This document shows positions 17,323-25,597 of a stretch of DNA of 64,000 bases, piece by piece; the first letter of the stretch is position 1; each line of letters opens with the position of its first letter. The stretch is from SZUA-430 sp044220975 (lineage in GTDB: Bacteria > Pseudomonadota > Alphaproteobacteria > Micropepsales > Micropepsaceae), in the NCBI GenBank assembly GCA_044220975.1, contig JBGAPZ010000013.1, positions 1 through 64,000 on the forward strand, read 5' to 3'. A program made the translations under genes and the position numbers. The notes below the pieces were generated by a model. That model was not told where the DNA came from. It ran no database searches and saw only the letters and a program-made list of their open reading frames with translations.

Positions 17323-18498
17323 ATGAGCGACAAGTCATTCCGGCTCGACCCATCTGACATCGACCGGGCGTTCGAACGCAACGAATTCCGTGTTGTGTTT
17401 CAGCCTACAGTCGATTTATCCAGCGAACGCATGACGGGCGCCGAGGTTTTCGTGCGCTGGCAGCACCCGCAATACGGACTTTTGCCGCCGGGTCTGTTTC
17501 TCGATTTCATCGAGTCGCAAGGTCGCATGGCCGATATGACGGGCTTTGTTTTCCACGCCGCGCTGGACGGTGCCCGCCGGTGGAAGAAGCAGGGTCGCAA
17601 CTGGTCGGTGTCGATCAACGTGGCGCCAGGCACTGTCACGGCGCCCGGATTTGCGCATGGGTTGGAGCAGCTTCTCAACGAATACAAGCTGGATGCCGGC
17701 CAGGTCATCGTCGAAGTGCCGGAACGTGCAGTCGCGCAAGAGCCTGAGGCACTGTGCGAGGCGTTGCAATCGGTACGCCAGCTGGGTGTCCATGTGGCTC
17801 TCGACGGCGGCGGTATCGTGCCGGTCGACCTCGCTCAATTCGTGCCGATGCCGTTCACGTCGATTAAGGTCGGTGGACCTGCGAGCATTCGTCTGGCTCA
17901 ACGATTGGGCGTGAGGGGCAAGGGTGCGATCGCCGCGCGTTTGCGGTTCGCCCGTCAGTATCAGCTTGAGGCGGTCGCCGTCGGTGCGGAAGACGAGGCA
18001 ACGATGTCTGGGCTTGCGGCCGTCGGGTTTACCGCGGCGCAGGGTGTTTGGATCCAAAAGCCCATGTCACTCGATGAACTGCTCGCCTGGGACGGCACGT
18101 GGGCCCGTGGCACGGTTGCGATGGATGCCGTACCGGTCGCGCCGCGCGCTGTGGTGCCACACACCGCGCCGCGGCCAGCGGTGTCTGCATCCGCCCCGCC
18201 GATGGTAAGGCCGCTGCCGGATGCGTCGCACGCGCCTGCGGTTACCAAAGAAGACATGCAACGCGCGCTTGACGCCGTGCGTGCACGGCGCAGTACGCCG
18301 ACACTGCAGCCGAAGCCGGAACATCGCGAAGGACCGTTGATGCCGGCGCTCGAAACGGCCGATCTTCAAGATGTGGTGGAGGACGAAGAAACGATGGCGC
18401 CGCCGGTGAAGCGCGAAGGCTTCGGTACGCCGGTGGAGAGCTGTCCGTCGATGGGCGATCTGGTGCGGCGCCGGGCCGATAGCCCTGACCACGCTTAG
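17323..18498 (+). CDS. Degenerate EAL-domain protein, probably catalytically inactive
   Basis: This 391-residue protein starts at the ATG at 17323, with AGAGG eight bases upstream. Residues 10-275 align with EAL phosphodiesterase domains (FQPTVDL, SINVAPG, LGVHVALD). The signature E-A-L is E-V-F (residues 41-43), the metal-binding DDFG/TG region is DGGG (161-164), and the K-x-D motif is KVG. Without these acidic residues cyclic-di-GMP hydrolysis is unlikely, so a sensor or protein-interaction role is the better guess. Residues 285-391 are a Pro/Ala-rich low-complexity tail. No GGDEF domain is present and the protein lacks membrane spans. It is a single gene. Confidence 0.82.
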   Translation: MSDKSFRLDPSDIDRAFERNEFRVVFQPTVDLSSERMTGAEVFVRWQHPQYGLLPPGLFLDFIESQGRMADMTGFVFHAALDGARRWKKQGRNWSVSINVAPGTVTAPGFAHGLEQLLNEYKLDAGQVIVEVPERAVAQEPEALCEALQSVRQLGVHVALDGGGIVPVDLAQFVPMPFTSIKVGGPASIRLAQRLGVRGKGAIAARLRFARQYQLEAVAVGAEDEATMSGLAAVGFTAAQGVWIQKPMSLDELLAWDGTWARGTVAMDAVPVAPRAVVPHTAPRPAVSASAPPMVRPLPDASHAPAVTKEDMQRALDAVRARRSTPTLQPKPEHREGPLMPALETADLQDVVEDEETMAPPVKREGFGTPVESCPSMGDLVRRRADSPDHA

Positions 18499-18638
18499 TG
18501 GTTTCGGGGGAGCTGATACACTTCTCTCTCTGTGTGTGGGTAAACTCGCCGCCGGTGACATTCTCCCCCTGATCGCCGGCGGCACTTTTCTTCCAGTTCG
18601 TGCTAAAGGAGTGCCTCAATGGCTTGAGGTTTCTCCAC

Positions 18639-19253
18639 ATGGGTTTCTACGAACGACGCATTCTGCCTTGGCTTCTCGACGCGGCGATGAGTGCAAAGCC
18701 AATCGCCTATCAGCGCCGGAAGGTCGTGCCGTTGGCGGAGGGCCGCGTGCTCGAAATCGGCATCGGCGCTGGACAAAATCTGGCGTTCTATAACCCTTCA
18801 AAGGTGAGCCACGTTTGGGGTCTTGAGCCCTCGCCGGAGATGCGCGCTCGAGCGCTAAAGCGGGCCAAGGACATCAAGTTCAATCTTGAGTTCTTGGATT
18901 TGAAAGCCGAGGAAATTCCGCTCGCCGACAAGTCCGCCGACACGGTGCTTGTGACCTACACACTCTGCACGATCCCCGAAGTCGTGCGCGCGCTTAAAGG
19001 CATGCGGCGGGTGTTGAAACCGGGCGGGCGGCTGATCTTTTGCGAGCACGGCAAGGCGCCCGATCTCAGCGTTCAAAAATGGCAGGAACGGATTACGCCG
19101 GTTTGGAAGGTGATCGGCGGTGGCTGTCATGTAGGACGGCCTATCCCGGATCTCATTCGCGAAGGTGGGTTTGAGATCGAGAAAATGGAGACGATGTACT
19201 TGCCCTCGACGCCGCGCTTTGCCGGCTACAACTATTGGGGTAGCGCCAAATAA
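18639..19253 (+). CDS. Class I SAM-dependent methyltransferase
   Basis: This 204-residue protein starts at MGFYERRILP, the usual N-terminus of this subfamily, with a GAGG site eight to nine bases upstream. The SAM-binding motif I is LEIGIGAGQN (residues 38-47), followed by an acidic LEPSPEM loop and the VLKPGGRLIFCEHG motif. The closest family I recall is the METTL7/UbiE-like group; the substrate is unknown. An AAGGAG with a two-codon mini-ORF (ATG-GCT-TGA at 18619) lies just upstream, which could be coincidental. Confidence 0.85.
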   Translation: MGFYERRILPWLLDAAMSAKPIAYQRRKVVPLAEGRVLEIGIGAGQNLAFYNPSKVSHVWGLEPSPEMRARALKRAKDIKFNLEFLDLKAEEIPLADKSADTVLVTYTLCTIPEVVRALKGMRRVLKPGGRLIFCEHGKAPDLSVQKWQERITPVWKVIGGGCHVGRPIPDLIREGGFEIEKMETMYLPSTPRFAGYNYWGSAK

Positions 19254-19380
19254 ACTGATCCGCCCGAGGGATCGGTCTGATTTGCGAGCCGTGGGTGACA
19301 CCTTGTTAAGCGTACCGGTTTCCTAAGCGTTTACGGGGGCCATGCGAGACTTCGGGTCTAAGCTCGAAAGATCGCACGCC

Positions 19381-20109
19381 ATGAAGCCTTCAGTTCTGAT
19401 TGTCCTCGGTGGGTCCCTTTTCGCCATTGTCTTGGGCGCGTATTTGATCGCCTACGCAACAACGCCGCGCGACCCCGTCGAGTGGAAGAGTGGCGACGTG
19501 ATCGTACAGAACTCCAAGGCTGAGGACATTCTGCCACTGTTTGCGGCCGATGGTAGCGGCGCGACGCACATTGGGATCGTCGACGCGCGCGAAGGCGGAG
19601 CCGTCGTGATCGAGGCCGCGGAGAAGGTCGTCGAGACGCCGGTGCAAACGTTCCTGTCGCGCGGCAAGGACAAAGCGTATTCAGTTTACCGGTTCGCCGC
19701 GCTCAACGATGCGCAGCGTACTTCGGTTGTCGCTGCGGCGCGCCGACAGCTGGGCAAGCCGAACGATTATTTTCTGCGCCGCAACTGGGAACAACTCTAT
19801 TCGAGCGAACTGGTGCGGCTCGCCTATAGCGACATCGGGTTCGATTTGGGGCGGTTGCAGAAGATTGGAAAGGTCGGCGATTTGACCACCGTTCGCTCGC
19901 AGTTTCTTCGCAACTGGGCCGCGAACCAGGATTGTCAGAAGCGTCGACTCGACAGCGATCAGTGCTGGGCGTTGCTGATCAAACAAGAAGTCGTAACGCC
20001 CGCAAGCATCGCGGCCGACGCGCACATGACCAAGATATTCGAGGTCAAGGCGCCGGAGGAGGTCGTGACGCTGACAAGCATGACCGAGAAGACCAAGCCC
20101 GCGCCCTAA
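19381..20109 (+). CDS. YiiX/YebB-like papain-fold protein lacking the catalytic cysteine
   Basis: With the ATG at 19381 the protein has 242 residues and an N-terminal hydrophobic anchor or signal segment (residues 4-25). An ATG at 19342 is possible but adds only a charged stretch. The circularly permuted NlpC/P60 fold is recognisable: GDVIVQ at residue 38, the catalytic histidine in THIGI (His63), and the C-terminal LYSSELVRLAY. In YiiX-type proteins this last motif reads Y-C-S-E-L, but here position 141 is Ser. The protein therefore lacks the expected thiol nucleophile. It is periplasm- or membrane-facing and monocistronic. Confidence 0.78.
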   Translation: MKPSVLIVLGGSLFAIVLGAYLIAYATTPRDPVEWKSGDVIVQNSKAEDILPLFAADGSGATHIGIVDAREGGAVVIEAAEKVVETPVQTFLSRGKDKAYSVYRFAALNDAQRTSVVAAARRQLGKPNDYFLRRNWEQLYSSELVRLAYSDIGFDLGRLQKIGKVGDLTTVRSQFLRNWAANQDCQKRRLDSDQCWALLIKQEVVTPASIAADAHMTKIFEVKAPEEVVTLTSMTEKTKPAP

Positions 20110-20867
20110 ATGCGCCTAGCCGAATAGAGTGAGATCGCGCCCGTCGGCGTCGGGATCACGAGATTCGTGCTCACGTCCGAGAAGCCCGCCTCCAACATCA
20201 ACGCGGGCAGGATCCCGTCGGCGTTCGGCTGTGTGATGCGGAAACCGTCTAGCGCTTGAACCTGACGAAACGCAAACCGCATCAACGGCGACTTCTGCTC
20301 GCCGTAGTCCGCGACGTGAAACTCGCCCCCAGGACGCAAGGCTGCGAATGCGCTCAAAATCGCGGAGCGTTTGGCGGCAAGCGGTACCTGGTGGAGCACC
20401 AAGCTGGACACGACCTTGTTCGGCCGCACTCCCGCGGCGGCGGTATCTTGTGCATAGCCCTTGGCAAAGTGGACGAGGACGTCGGCATCGCGCGCCTTGA
20501 GTTCGGCACGGGACAAGATTTCGGTGTCGGGATCGATGCCGTAGACGGAGGCTCCGGGACAAGCGCGGGCCAGCATGACTGCCAGCGTACCCGTACCGCA
20601 ACCTACGTCGAGGATTACGTCGCGCGGCGTTGGATCGATTTGCTTGATGAACGCGCGGCGCCACGTGCGCTCGCACGTCATGAGCGAGACGGTGGCATCA
20701 TAGAAAGGCGAAAGGCGACGATCGCCCAAAGCCGGAACGTAGGCACGATCAAACATAGCCGGTTCTCCCCAGCCGGGAGCATTGTCCCGGATGTAGTGAT
20801 GAACGAGGTCTGATTCAACGTCTCGAGATAGATGACGCATGCGAGCGCGTCTCGTGACAGCGGTCAT
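20106..20867 (-). CDS. Class I SAM-dependent methyltransferase
   Basis: This 253-residue protein has motif I as LDVGCGTGT (residues 86-94), an acidic IDPD loop, and an LRPGGEFHVADYG segment, all typical of UbiE/small-molecule methyltransferases. The ATG at 20867 overlaps the O-methyltransferase stop by ATGA, so it is the third gene of the ferredoxin-methyltransferase operon. A later in-frame ATG (20756, MFDRAYVP) is an alternative. The substrate is unknown. Confidence 0.82.
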   Translation of the reverse strand: MTAVTRRARMRHLSRDVESDLVHHYIRDNAPGWGEPAMFDRAYVPALGDRRLSPFYDATVSLMTCERTWRRAFIKQIDPTPRDVILDVGCGTGTLAVMLARACPGASVYGIDPDTEILSRAELKARDADVLVHFAKGYAQDTAAAGVRPNKVVSSLVLHQVPLAAKRSAILSAFAALRPGGEFHVADYGEQKSPLMRFAFRQVQALDGFRITQPNADGILPALMLEAGFSDVSTNLVIPTPTGAISLYSARRI

Positions 20868-21550
20868 ATCTTGACCGAGTATTCCATCCCGTGACCGAGC
20901 GGTAACGTAACGGAAGCGAATCCGTTGCTGCGATCTTGCATACGGCTAACGTAAGGACGCAGCGTCCTTTTGAAAGTGAATATATTGTCAGCCAGCACGA
21001 CGGCGCCGCTGCGCATTTTCGATGCAAGCATCTCAATCATCGGAACGTAAAGGTCTTTCCAGCCATCGAGCAGCACGAAATCGACGGGTGCGTCGATGTT
21101 GGCCAGCGTTTTCATGGCATCGCCTTCACGAATGTCGACGAATTGTTGCAAGCCCGCTTCCGCGACGTTTGCGCGCGCCGCTTTAACTTTTGCGGGTTCG
21201 AGTTCGCTGCCGATGACGCGACCATTGCTCGCACGCACGGCTGCCGCCAAATAAATTGTCGAAATGCCGAATGACGTACCGAACTCGACGATCGTCTTTG
21301 CGCGAATCGCGCGCGCCGTCACGTAAAGCATGCGGCCCTGATCGGCATCGACAGGAATGTAGGCATTCTTCAGAAACGGCTCGGCGGCCTTAAACACACT
21401 ACCGCCGGTGAGCATTGCGCCTAGAGCGGACGGGGCTGCACGCATGAAGATCCAGCGATCACCCTTCGCTCGCTGGTGGAGCTTGTTCAGTGTCGCCGCA
21501 ATCTTCGGATCGTCGAGACCGAGGTCGGCGTCTGTCACGGCGACATTCAT
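20864..21550 (-). CDS. O-methyltransferase family protein
   Basis: This 228-residue protein belongs to the catechol/caffeoyl-CoA O-methyltransferase-like group. The SAM motif is VEFGTSFGIST (residues 88-98), with SELEP as the acidic loop and a VVLADNIF metal-site segment. I place the start at the ATG at 21550 because it overlaps the ferredoxin stop by ATGA. A reading frame extending further upstream only duplicates the ferredoxin gene. It is the middle gene of a three-gene operon behind the TetR operators. Confidence 0.86.
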   Translation of the reverse strand: MNVAVTDADLGLDDPKIAATLNKLHQRAKGDRWIFMRAAPSALGAMLTGGSVFKAAEPFLKNAYIPVDADQGRMLYVTARAIRAKTIVEFGTSFGISTIYLAAAVRASNGRVIGSELEPAKVKAARANVAEAGLQQFVDIREGDAMKTLANIDAPVDFVLLDGWKDLYVPMIEMLASKMRSGAVVLADNIFTFKRTLRPYVSRMQDRSNGFASVTLPLGHGMEYSVKI

Positions 21551-21849
21551 GGGCGATGTTCCAATCGGGTGAGGCGGATCGCTTTTTCGGGGCAGGCAGC
21601 CACGCAAAGACCACATGCGTGGCAGACGTCCGGGCTGGTCACAAAGCCTTGCTTTCCGCCGTGAACCAGGACTTTAAGCCAAGGGCCGAGGGGTAGAGCC
21701 TTTAGTTCCGTTCTCGTCAGTTTGCGGATTTCGAAAACGTCGTAGGGGCAAACTTCGACGCAGTCGCCCTTGCCCTCGCATTTCAACGCATCGATCACCG
21801 GGGCGACGATTTTCGGCGGTTGCTTGCACTCTGTCTCGGGCGCCGTCAT
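21547..21849 (-). CDS. Ferredoxin with one standard and one atypical Fe-S motif
   Basis: This 100-residue protein has two cluster motifs. The C-terminal one is complete: Cys76, Cys79, Cys82 and Cys86 (C-x2-C-x2-C-x3-C-P). The N-terminal one is C24-x5-C30-x3-C34-P, where the usual second cysteine is Lys27. It may hold a [3Fe-4S] cluster, as in seven-iron ferredoxins, or an altered [4Fe-4S] cluster. Being followed by two methyltransferases, it may supply electrons to an enzyme encoded elsewhere. It is the first gene of the operon and is divergent from the TetR gene. Confidence 0.88.
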   Translation of the reverse strand: MTAPETECKQPPKIVAPVIDALKCEGKGDCVEVCPYDVFEIRKLTRTELKALPLGPWLKVLVHGGKQGFVTSPDVCHACGLCVAACPEKAIRLTRLEHRP

Positions 21850-21871
21850 CGCCTTGTCCTACGAAGTAATT

Positions 21872-21885
21872 TGAGTTATTGCTCA
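21872..21885. promoter_or_regulatory. TetR operator candidate, copy 1
   Basis: TGAGTTATTGCTCA contains the inverted repeat TGAG-N6-CTCA. A second copy with the same arms and a similar spacer starts 21 bp downstream. The pair lies in the 83-bp gap between the divergent ferredoxin and TetR genes, the standard location for an autoregulatory operator. Confidence 0.7.
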
Positions 21886-21892
21886 TGTTATA

Positions 21893-21906
21893 TGAGTGTT
21901 TGCTCA
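21893..21906. promoter_or_regulatory. TetR operator candidate, copy 2
   Basis: TGAGTGTTTGCTCA repeats copy 1 at 11-12 of 14 positions. The 21-bp start-to-start spacing puts both copies on the same face of the helix. It lies 27 bp upstream of the TetR start codon. Confidence 0.7.
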
Positions 21907-21932
21907 TTTTGAATACTCGCATGAGGTGAGCC

Positions 21933-22598
21933 ATGGCCAAGCGCGCCAAAAGACCAGCGAACCCGCGGAAAATTCCCGAACAGGACCGCTCGCGCCAAAC
22001 AGTGGAGGCGATCGTGGAGGCTGCGGCTCACATTCTGATCAAGCACGGATACGACGCTTTTACGACGAACCGGGTGGCGGAGCGGGCGGGGGTCAGCATC
22101 GGGTCGCTCTATCAGTATTTTCCAAATAAGGACGCGCTGCTTTCCGAGTTGATGCGCCGGCACCTATTGGACATCGAGCAGACCGTCGAGGCGATGGCGG
22201 CGCGCGCTTTAACCGCGCCCCTCGCCGAGGTTATTCACGACGGAATTCAACAAAACGTTCAATCGCACTTGATCGATCCGGAGTTGCATCGCGTTCTGTC
22301 GGAAGAAGTTCCGCGTCTGGGCGCGCTCGATTGGAAAGTTGCGTTCATCGCGCGGATGGAGACCCGCGTACGGAACATGCTTGAGGCGCGGCGCAGCGAG
22401 ATCGTCGTCGGCGACATCGATCTGGCGGTCTATATCGTTACACGCACGGTTGAGGCGGTCGTGCACAACGCGGTTACCCGGCAGCCGAAAGCGATCGCCT
22501 CCGGCGCACTTGCGGAAGAGTTGACGCGAATGCTTGTCGGTTTTCTGACCGGCAAGATGCCCGCTGCACGGCGGCCGGTGCGAGCGGCGGCAGAATGA
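21933..22598 (+). CDS. TetR/AcrR family transcriptional regulator
   Basis: This 221-residue protein has an N-terminal TetR helix-turn-helix at about residues 24-70, with the typical TTNRVAERAGVSIGSLYQYF signature and a trailing FPNKDALL. The C-terminal two-thirds is a helical ligand-binding domain similar to TetR C-terminal type 33-like domains. It is divergent from the ferredoxin/methyltransferase operon, and the shared intergenic region holds two matching inverted repeats. It probably represses both that operon and itself until an unknown ligand binds. Confidence 0.93.
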   Translation: MAKRAKRPANPRKIPEQDRSRQTVEAIVEAAAHILIKHGYDAFTTNRVAERAGVSIGSLYQYFPNKDALLSELMRRHLLDIEQTVEAMAARALTAPLAEVIHDGIQQNVQSHLIDPELHRVLSEEVPRLGALDWKVAFIARMETRVRNMLEARRSEIVVGDIDLAVYIVTRTVEAVVHNAVTRQPKAIASGALAEELTRMLVGFLTGKMPAARRPVRAAAE

Positions 22599-22737
22599 CG
22601 ATAGCCCGTACCCGTGACCGGGCAGGCACATGCCGCGGGGGTTTCGCGAGGCTGCTAGCGGTTCGGATGCGGATCGGTCTGCTTGACTCGGCCCACGGTG
22701 GCGCGGACCATTGCATCCGTCGCATCCGGGGTTAACT

Positions 22738-23073
22738 ATGACTTTGAGTCACTTTCTTTGGCAGACGTGGCGCAGCATCGTCTCGTTCTTCATGTCGTTC
22801 ATCGTTCTCGGTCTCATGGTGTGGTTCACGCCTGATTGGGTGCAAGGTTTCATCGAAGCCGCTGGAAACTTGAAATACTTCATCATGGGCGCTGCGGATG
22901 AAACGCTGGGCTACGGCCAGCCATCGGCGCTGTTTGCGATTTTGGTCGGCGACACGGCGATCGCGCTCGCCTTGATGACGCTGTTTACGCGCGTCATCGT
23001 TTTGACGCTGATCCTTTGGATCGGAGGGTTGGTTTATCGCAGCTTGTTCGGCGGTGGTCAGGCGGCGAGCTAG
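22738..23073 (+). CDS. Small membrane protein of unknown function
   Basis: This 111-residue protein starts at the ATG at 22738 behind a CCGGGG stretch; a TTG 27 bases earlier is a poor alternative. Hydrophobic segments near residues 10-32, 50-75 and 82-102 suggest two or three membrane spans. I do not recognise the family. It is monocistronic, and its stop interlocks with that of the convergent serine hydrolase gene. Confidence 0.65.
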   Translation: MTLSHFLWQTWRSIVSFFMSFIVLGLMVWFTPDWVQGFIEAAGNLKYFIMGAADETLGYGQPSALFAILVGDTAIALALMTLFTRVIVLTLILWIGGLVYRSLFGGGQAAS

Positions 23074-24329
23074 ACCCGGCGTCGCCGCCAACCGATCACG
23101 ATCGCTGCTAGAACGATCGCGGCCCAGCCGGCTGCGAGCGTCTTGAGAAGCGTCCCTGCCTCTATCGTGACGGTCAGGAAGTCGACGTGACCGGTTTTCC
23201 AGAACACCCATTCGCTGGCGAGTTCGGTCGCCAGCAATTTGTTGCCAGTCTCCAGGATAACGATCCCATCGCCAGTCGCCGGGTCGAGCCTTGCAGCCGT
23301 GTTGATCGCGGGGTCGTTGTTTCCGTCGTGACCGATGATAAAGCTGCCCGCGTTGTTAGGGGCGTAGAGGATTGTCCCTAAGCCCCAGATATCGGCGCCG
23401 AAGGTCGACGCATGGGGGCGGCGCATTTCGCGTAGCGTCGCGGGCTTCAGGACGCCGCGTCCGGGGGGCTCCCCGTTCGGACCCGGGATATGCGCTTGGA
23501 TGATGCGCGTCATGTCGTTCGTGGTGGTGTAAAGCGAGGCCGCCGCGAGCGCGGTGAAGCGGTAGTGCGTTGCGGGCCGCCCGCGCTCGTCGAAAAAGTC
23601 CGCCACGTCCGGCGCGTTGGTGTCGCTTAGTACGTACGTCGATCGGGTCATGCCAAGCGGTTTGAATATTGCGACCGTCATGTAGTCGTTGAAAGATTGG
23701 CCGGTGACGTCTTCGATGAGCAATTGTAGCAGCGTGTAGCCACCGCCGGAGTAGGCGAACTCCGTCCCCGGTTCGATACCCACCCGCACTCTGCCGTCAT
23801 GCCCCGGCGAGGTGTCGGCTGCGCGCGTGAGCGATTCCTGCAAGCTCTGCACCGGCGTGCCGGGTGTGAATCCCGCATATCCTAAACCATCCGTTAGGCC
23901 CGCCATGTGGCTGAGCAATCGGCGGACGGTCACGCGGTTGTTGTCGAACTTGCTCGGCGGCAACTGCCAGCGTTTGAGATAAAGCGAGACGGGCTTGTCG
24001 AGATTGAGTTTTCCGGCCTCGACCAATGTCATCACGCCCCAGGCGGTGATCCATTTGCTCATGGAGGCGACTTGGAAGCGGCTGTCGCCGTCGACCGGCT
24101 TGCCGATCGAGACGAAGTGCGAGGCGACGATGCGGCCCTTCTCAAGCCGTACGTAGGCGGCATTGCCTTTATACTTCTTGTCGATTTCCGCGACGGCCGC
24201 GGTTTGAAACGCTGCCGCATCGGCGAACGGCGCGAACGGCTCGCGCCACCAGCCTTCGATCGTTCCTGCGACCACAAGAGCCGTCCAAGCGGCGAGTGCG
24301 ACGATGGTGAACAGAAGCGTGCGGAGCAT
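23070..24329 (-). CDS. Serine hydrolase of the class C beta-lactamase/esterase fold
   Basis: This 419-residue protein starts at the ATG at 24329, giving an N-terminal signal or anchor segment (residues 3-22). The catalytic S-x-x-K motif is SMSK (89-92), the second motif is YSGGGY and the third is GHDGN. A second hydrophobic segment lies close to the C-terminus, followed by five basic residues, so the protein may be held in the inner membrane at both ends facing the periplasm. Family members include D-aminopeptidases and esterases as well as AmpC. Antibiotic resistance cannot be inferred. Confidence 0.87.
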   Translation of the reverse strand: MLRTLLFTIVALAAWTALVVAGTIEGWWREPFAPFADAAAFQTAAVAEIDKKYKGNAAYVRLEKGRIVASHFVSIGKPVDGDSRFQVASMSKWITAWGVMTLVEAGKLNLDKPVSLYLKRWQLPPSKFDNNRVTVRRLLSHMAGLTDGLGYAGFTPGTPVQSLQESLTRAADTSPGHDGRVRVGIEPGTEFAYSGGGYTLLQLLIEDVTGQSFNDYMTVAIFKPLGMTRSTYVLSDTNAPDVADFFDERGRPATHYRFTALAAASLYTTTNDMTRIIQAHIPGPNGEPPGRGVLKPATLREMRRPHASTFGADIWGLGTILYAPNNAGSFIIGHDGNNDPAINTAARLDPATGDGIVILETGNKLLATELASEWVFWKTGHVDFLTVTIEAGTLLKTLAAGWAAIVLAAIVIGWRRRRV

Positions 24330-24394
24330 GTGAAATTGGCTTTCGTGGCACCAAAGCATGGGTGGCGCTTGCCTGTGGGTCAATCTTAAATCAA

Positions 24395-24406
24395 CATGTT
24401 AACATG
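24395..24406. promoter_or_regulatory. 12-bp perfect palindrome over the HTH-citrate synthase start codon
   Basis: CATGTTAACATG is a perfect palindrome whose last three bases are the ATG of the citrate synthase-like gene. The region lies in the 74-bp gap between divergent genes. Because the encoded protein has its own N-terminal helix-turn-helix, the site could be autoregulatory. Confidence 0.4.
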
Positions 24407-25597
24407 AGAGCGCGGAAGATTGGCGGGCCACCTCATTTGCGGCATGGGGCATTGCTCGACTCGGCGGCGGCTGTGCGGGCGCTGAATATCTCGCGTGCGT
24501 CGCTCTATGTTTATGTGAGCCGCGGGCTCATTCGCTCTGTGCCACATCCGAGCGAGCCGAAGGCCTGTCTCTATTCCGCTTCGGACATCATGGCGCTGAT
24601 CGACCGGCGCACGCGTATGCGGAGGCCCCGCGCCGCGGCGGCGACGGCGCTCGATTACGGCTTGCCGGTCTTGCGGTCGGGAATCACGCGTTTTGAGGAC
24701 AATCGTTGCTTCTATCGCGGCAAGGAGGCGGTGGCGTTTTCGCGCAAGGCGACGCTTGAGGACGCTGCGCGGCTCTTGTGGAATGTGGGCGAGGGCGATC
24801 CGTTCGCGGGCGTTTGTTTTGATCCGCGTTCGATCAAAGGTTGGCCGGCGGTCGCGTCCAAGCATGCGCCGGCGCGTGCGACGAGCCGTGCCAGCATGTT
24901 GCTGTCGCTATTGGGCCCAAGCGATGGCCCGGCTGATTTCGGTCGTGCTGCGGCGTTGGTTGTCGCGCTGGTCACGGCGATTTCTGGGATCGAGACGAGC
25001 TACAAGGGTCCGATTCACCGCGCCATTGCCGACGCTTGGCAGCGGCCGAAGGCGGCTGATCTCATCCGGCGCGCGCTGGTTCTGCTTGCCGATCACGAAC
25101 TCAACGCATCCACCTTTGCGGTGCGGGTCGTGGCCTCAACGGGTGCGGACCTCATCGATTGCGTGATCGCGGGGTTGGCGGCGATGGGTGGACCAAAGCA
25201 TGGCGGCGCGACGGCGCGGCTCAGCGCGATGCTTGCCGAAATCGAGACGAGCGACGCAACGACGGTGCTTGCGACGCGGCTTGGCCGCGGTGAGACGCTT
25301 CCTGGCTTCGGCAACTCCGTTTATCGCGACGCCGATCCGCGCGGGGCGGCGTTGATTGCGTGTATCAAACTCGACGCGACGATGGCGGCCACGCTGAAGG
25401 CCGCGCGCGCGATGGCGCGTGTGGAGCCGAACGTGGACTTCGGCCTGCTCGCGATCGAGCGGCGCTTTGACCTACCAGCCGGTGCGTCGCTTGCGCTGTT
25501 CGCGATGGGCCGCTCGATCGGTTGGATCGCGCACGCGTTCGAACAGCAAGCACGCGGTGGGCTCATTCGCCCGCGTGCGGAGTTTGTGCCGGCTTAG
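24404..25597 (+). CDS. Citrate synthase family protein with N-terminal helix-turn-helix
   Basis: With the ATG at 24404 the protein has 397 residues. Residues 18-45 form a MerR-like helix-turn-helix (LDSAAAVRALNISRASLYVY). Residues 85-390 match the citrate synthase fold: DHELNASTF at 230, GPKHGGATAR at 263 with His266 (His274 of the pig enzyme), VDF near 360 with the catalytic Asp, and the C-terminal GRSIGWIAHAFEQ. The normally invariant histidine in GFGH (pig His320) is Asn304 in GFGNSVYRD. Loss of this residue may change or abolish condensation activity. It is a single gene, divergent from the serine hydrolase. Confidence 0.87.
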   Translation: MRARKIGGPPHLRHGALLDSAAAVRALNISRASLYVYVSRGLIRSVPHPSEPKACLYSASDIMALIDRRTRMRRPRAAAATALDYGLPVLRSGITRFEDNRCFYRGKEAVAFSRKATLEDAARLLWNVGEGDPFAGVCFDPRSIKGWPAVASKHAPARATSRASMLLSLLGPSDGPADFGRAAALVVALVTAISGIETSYKGPIHRAIADAWQRPKAADLIRRALVLLADHELNASTFAVRVVASTGADLIDCVIAGLAAMGGPKHGGATARLSAMLAEIETSDATTVLATRLGRGETLPGFGNSVYRDADPRGAALIACIKLDATMAATLKAARAMARVEPNVDFGLLAIERRFDLPAGASLALFAMGRSIGWIAHAFEQQARGGLIRPRAEFVPA

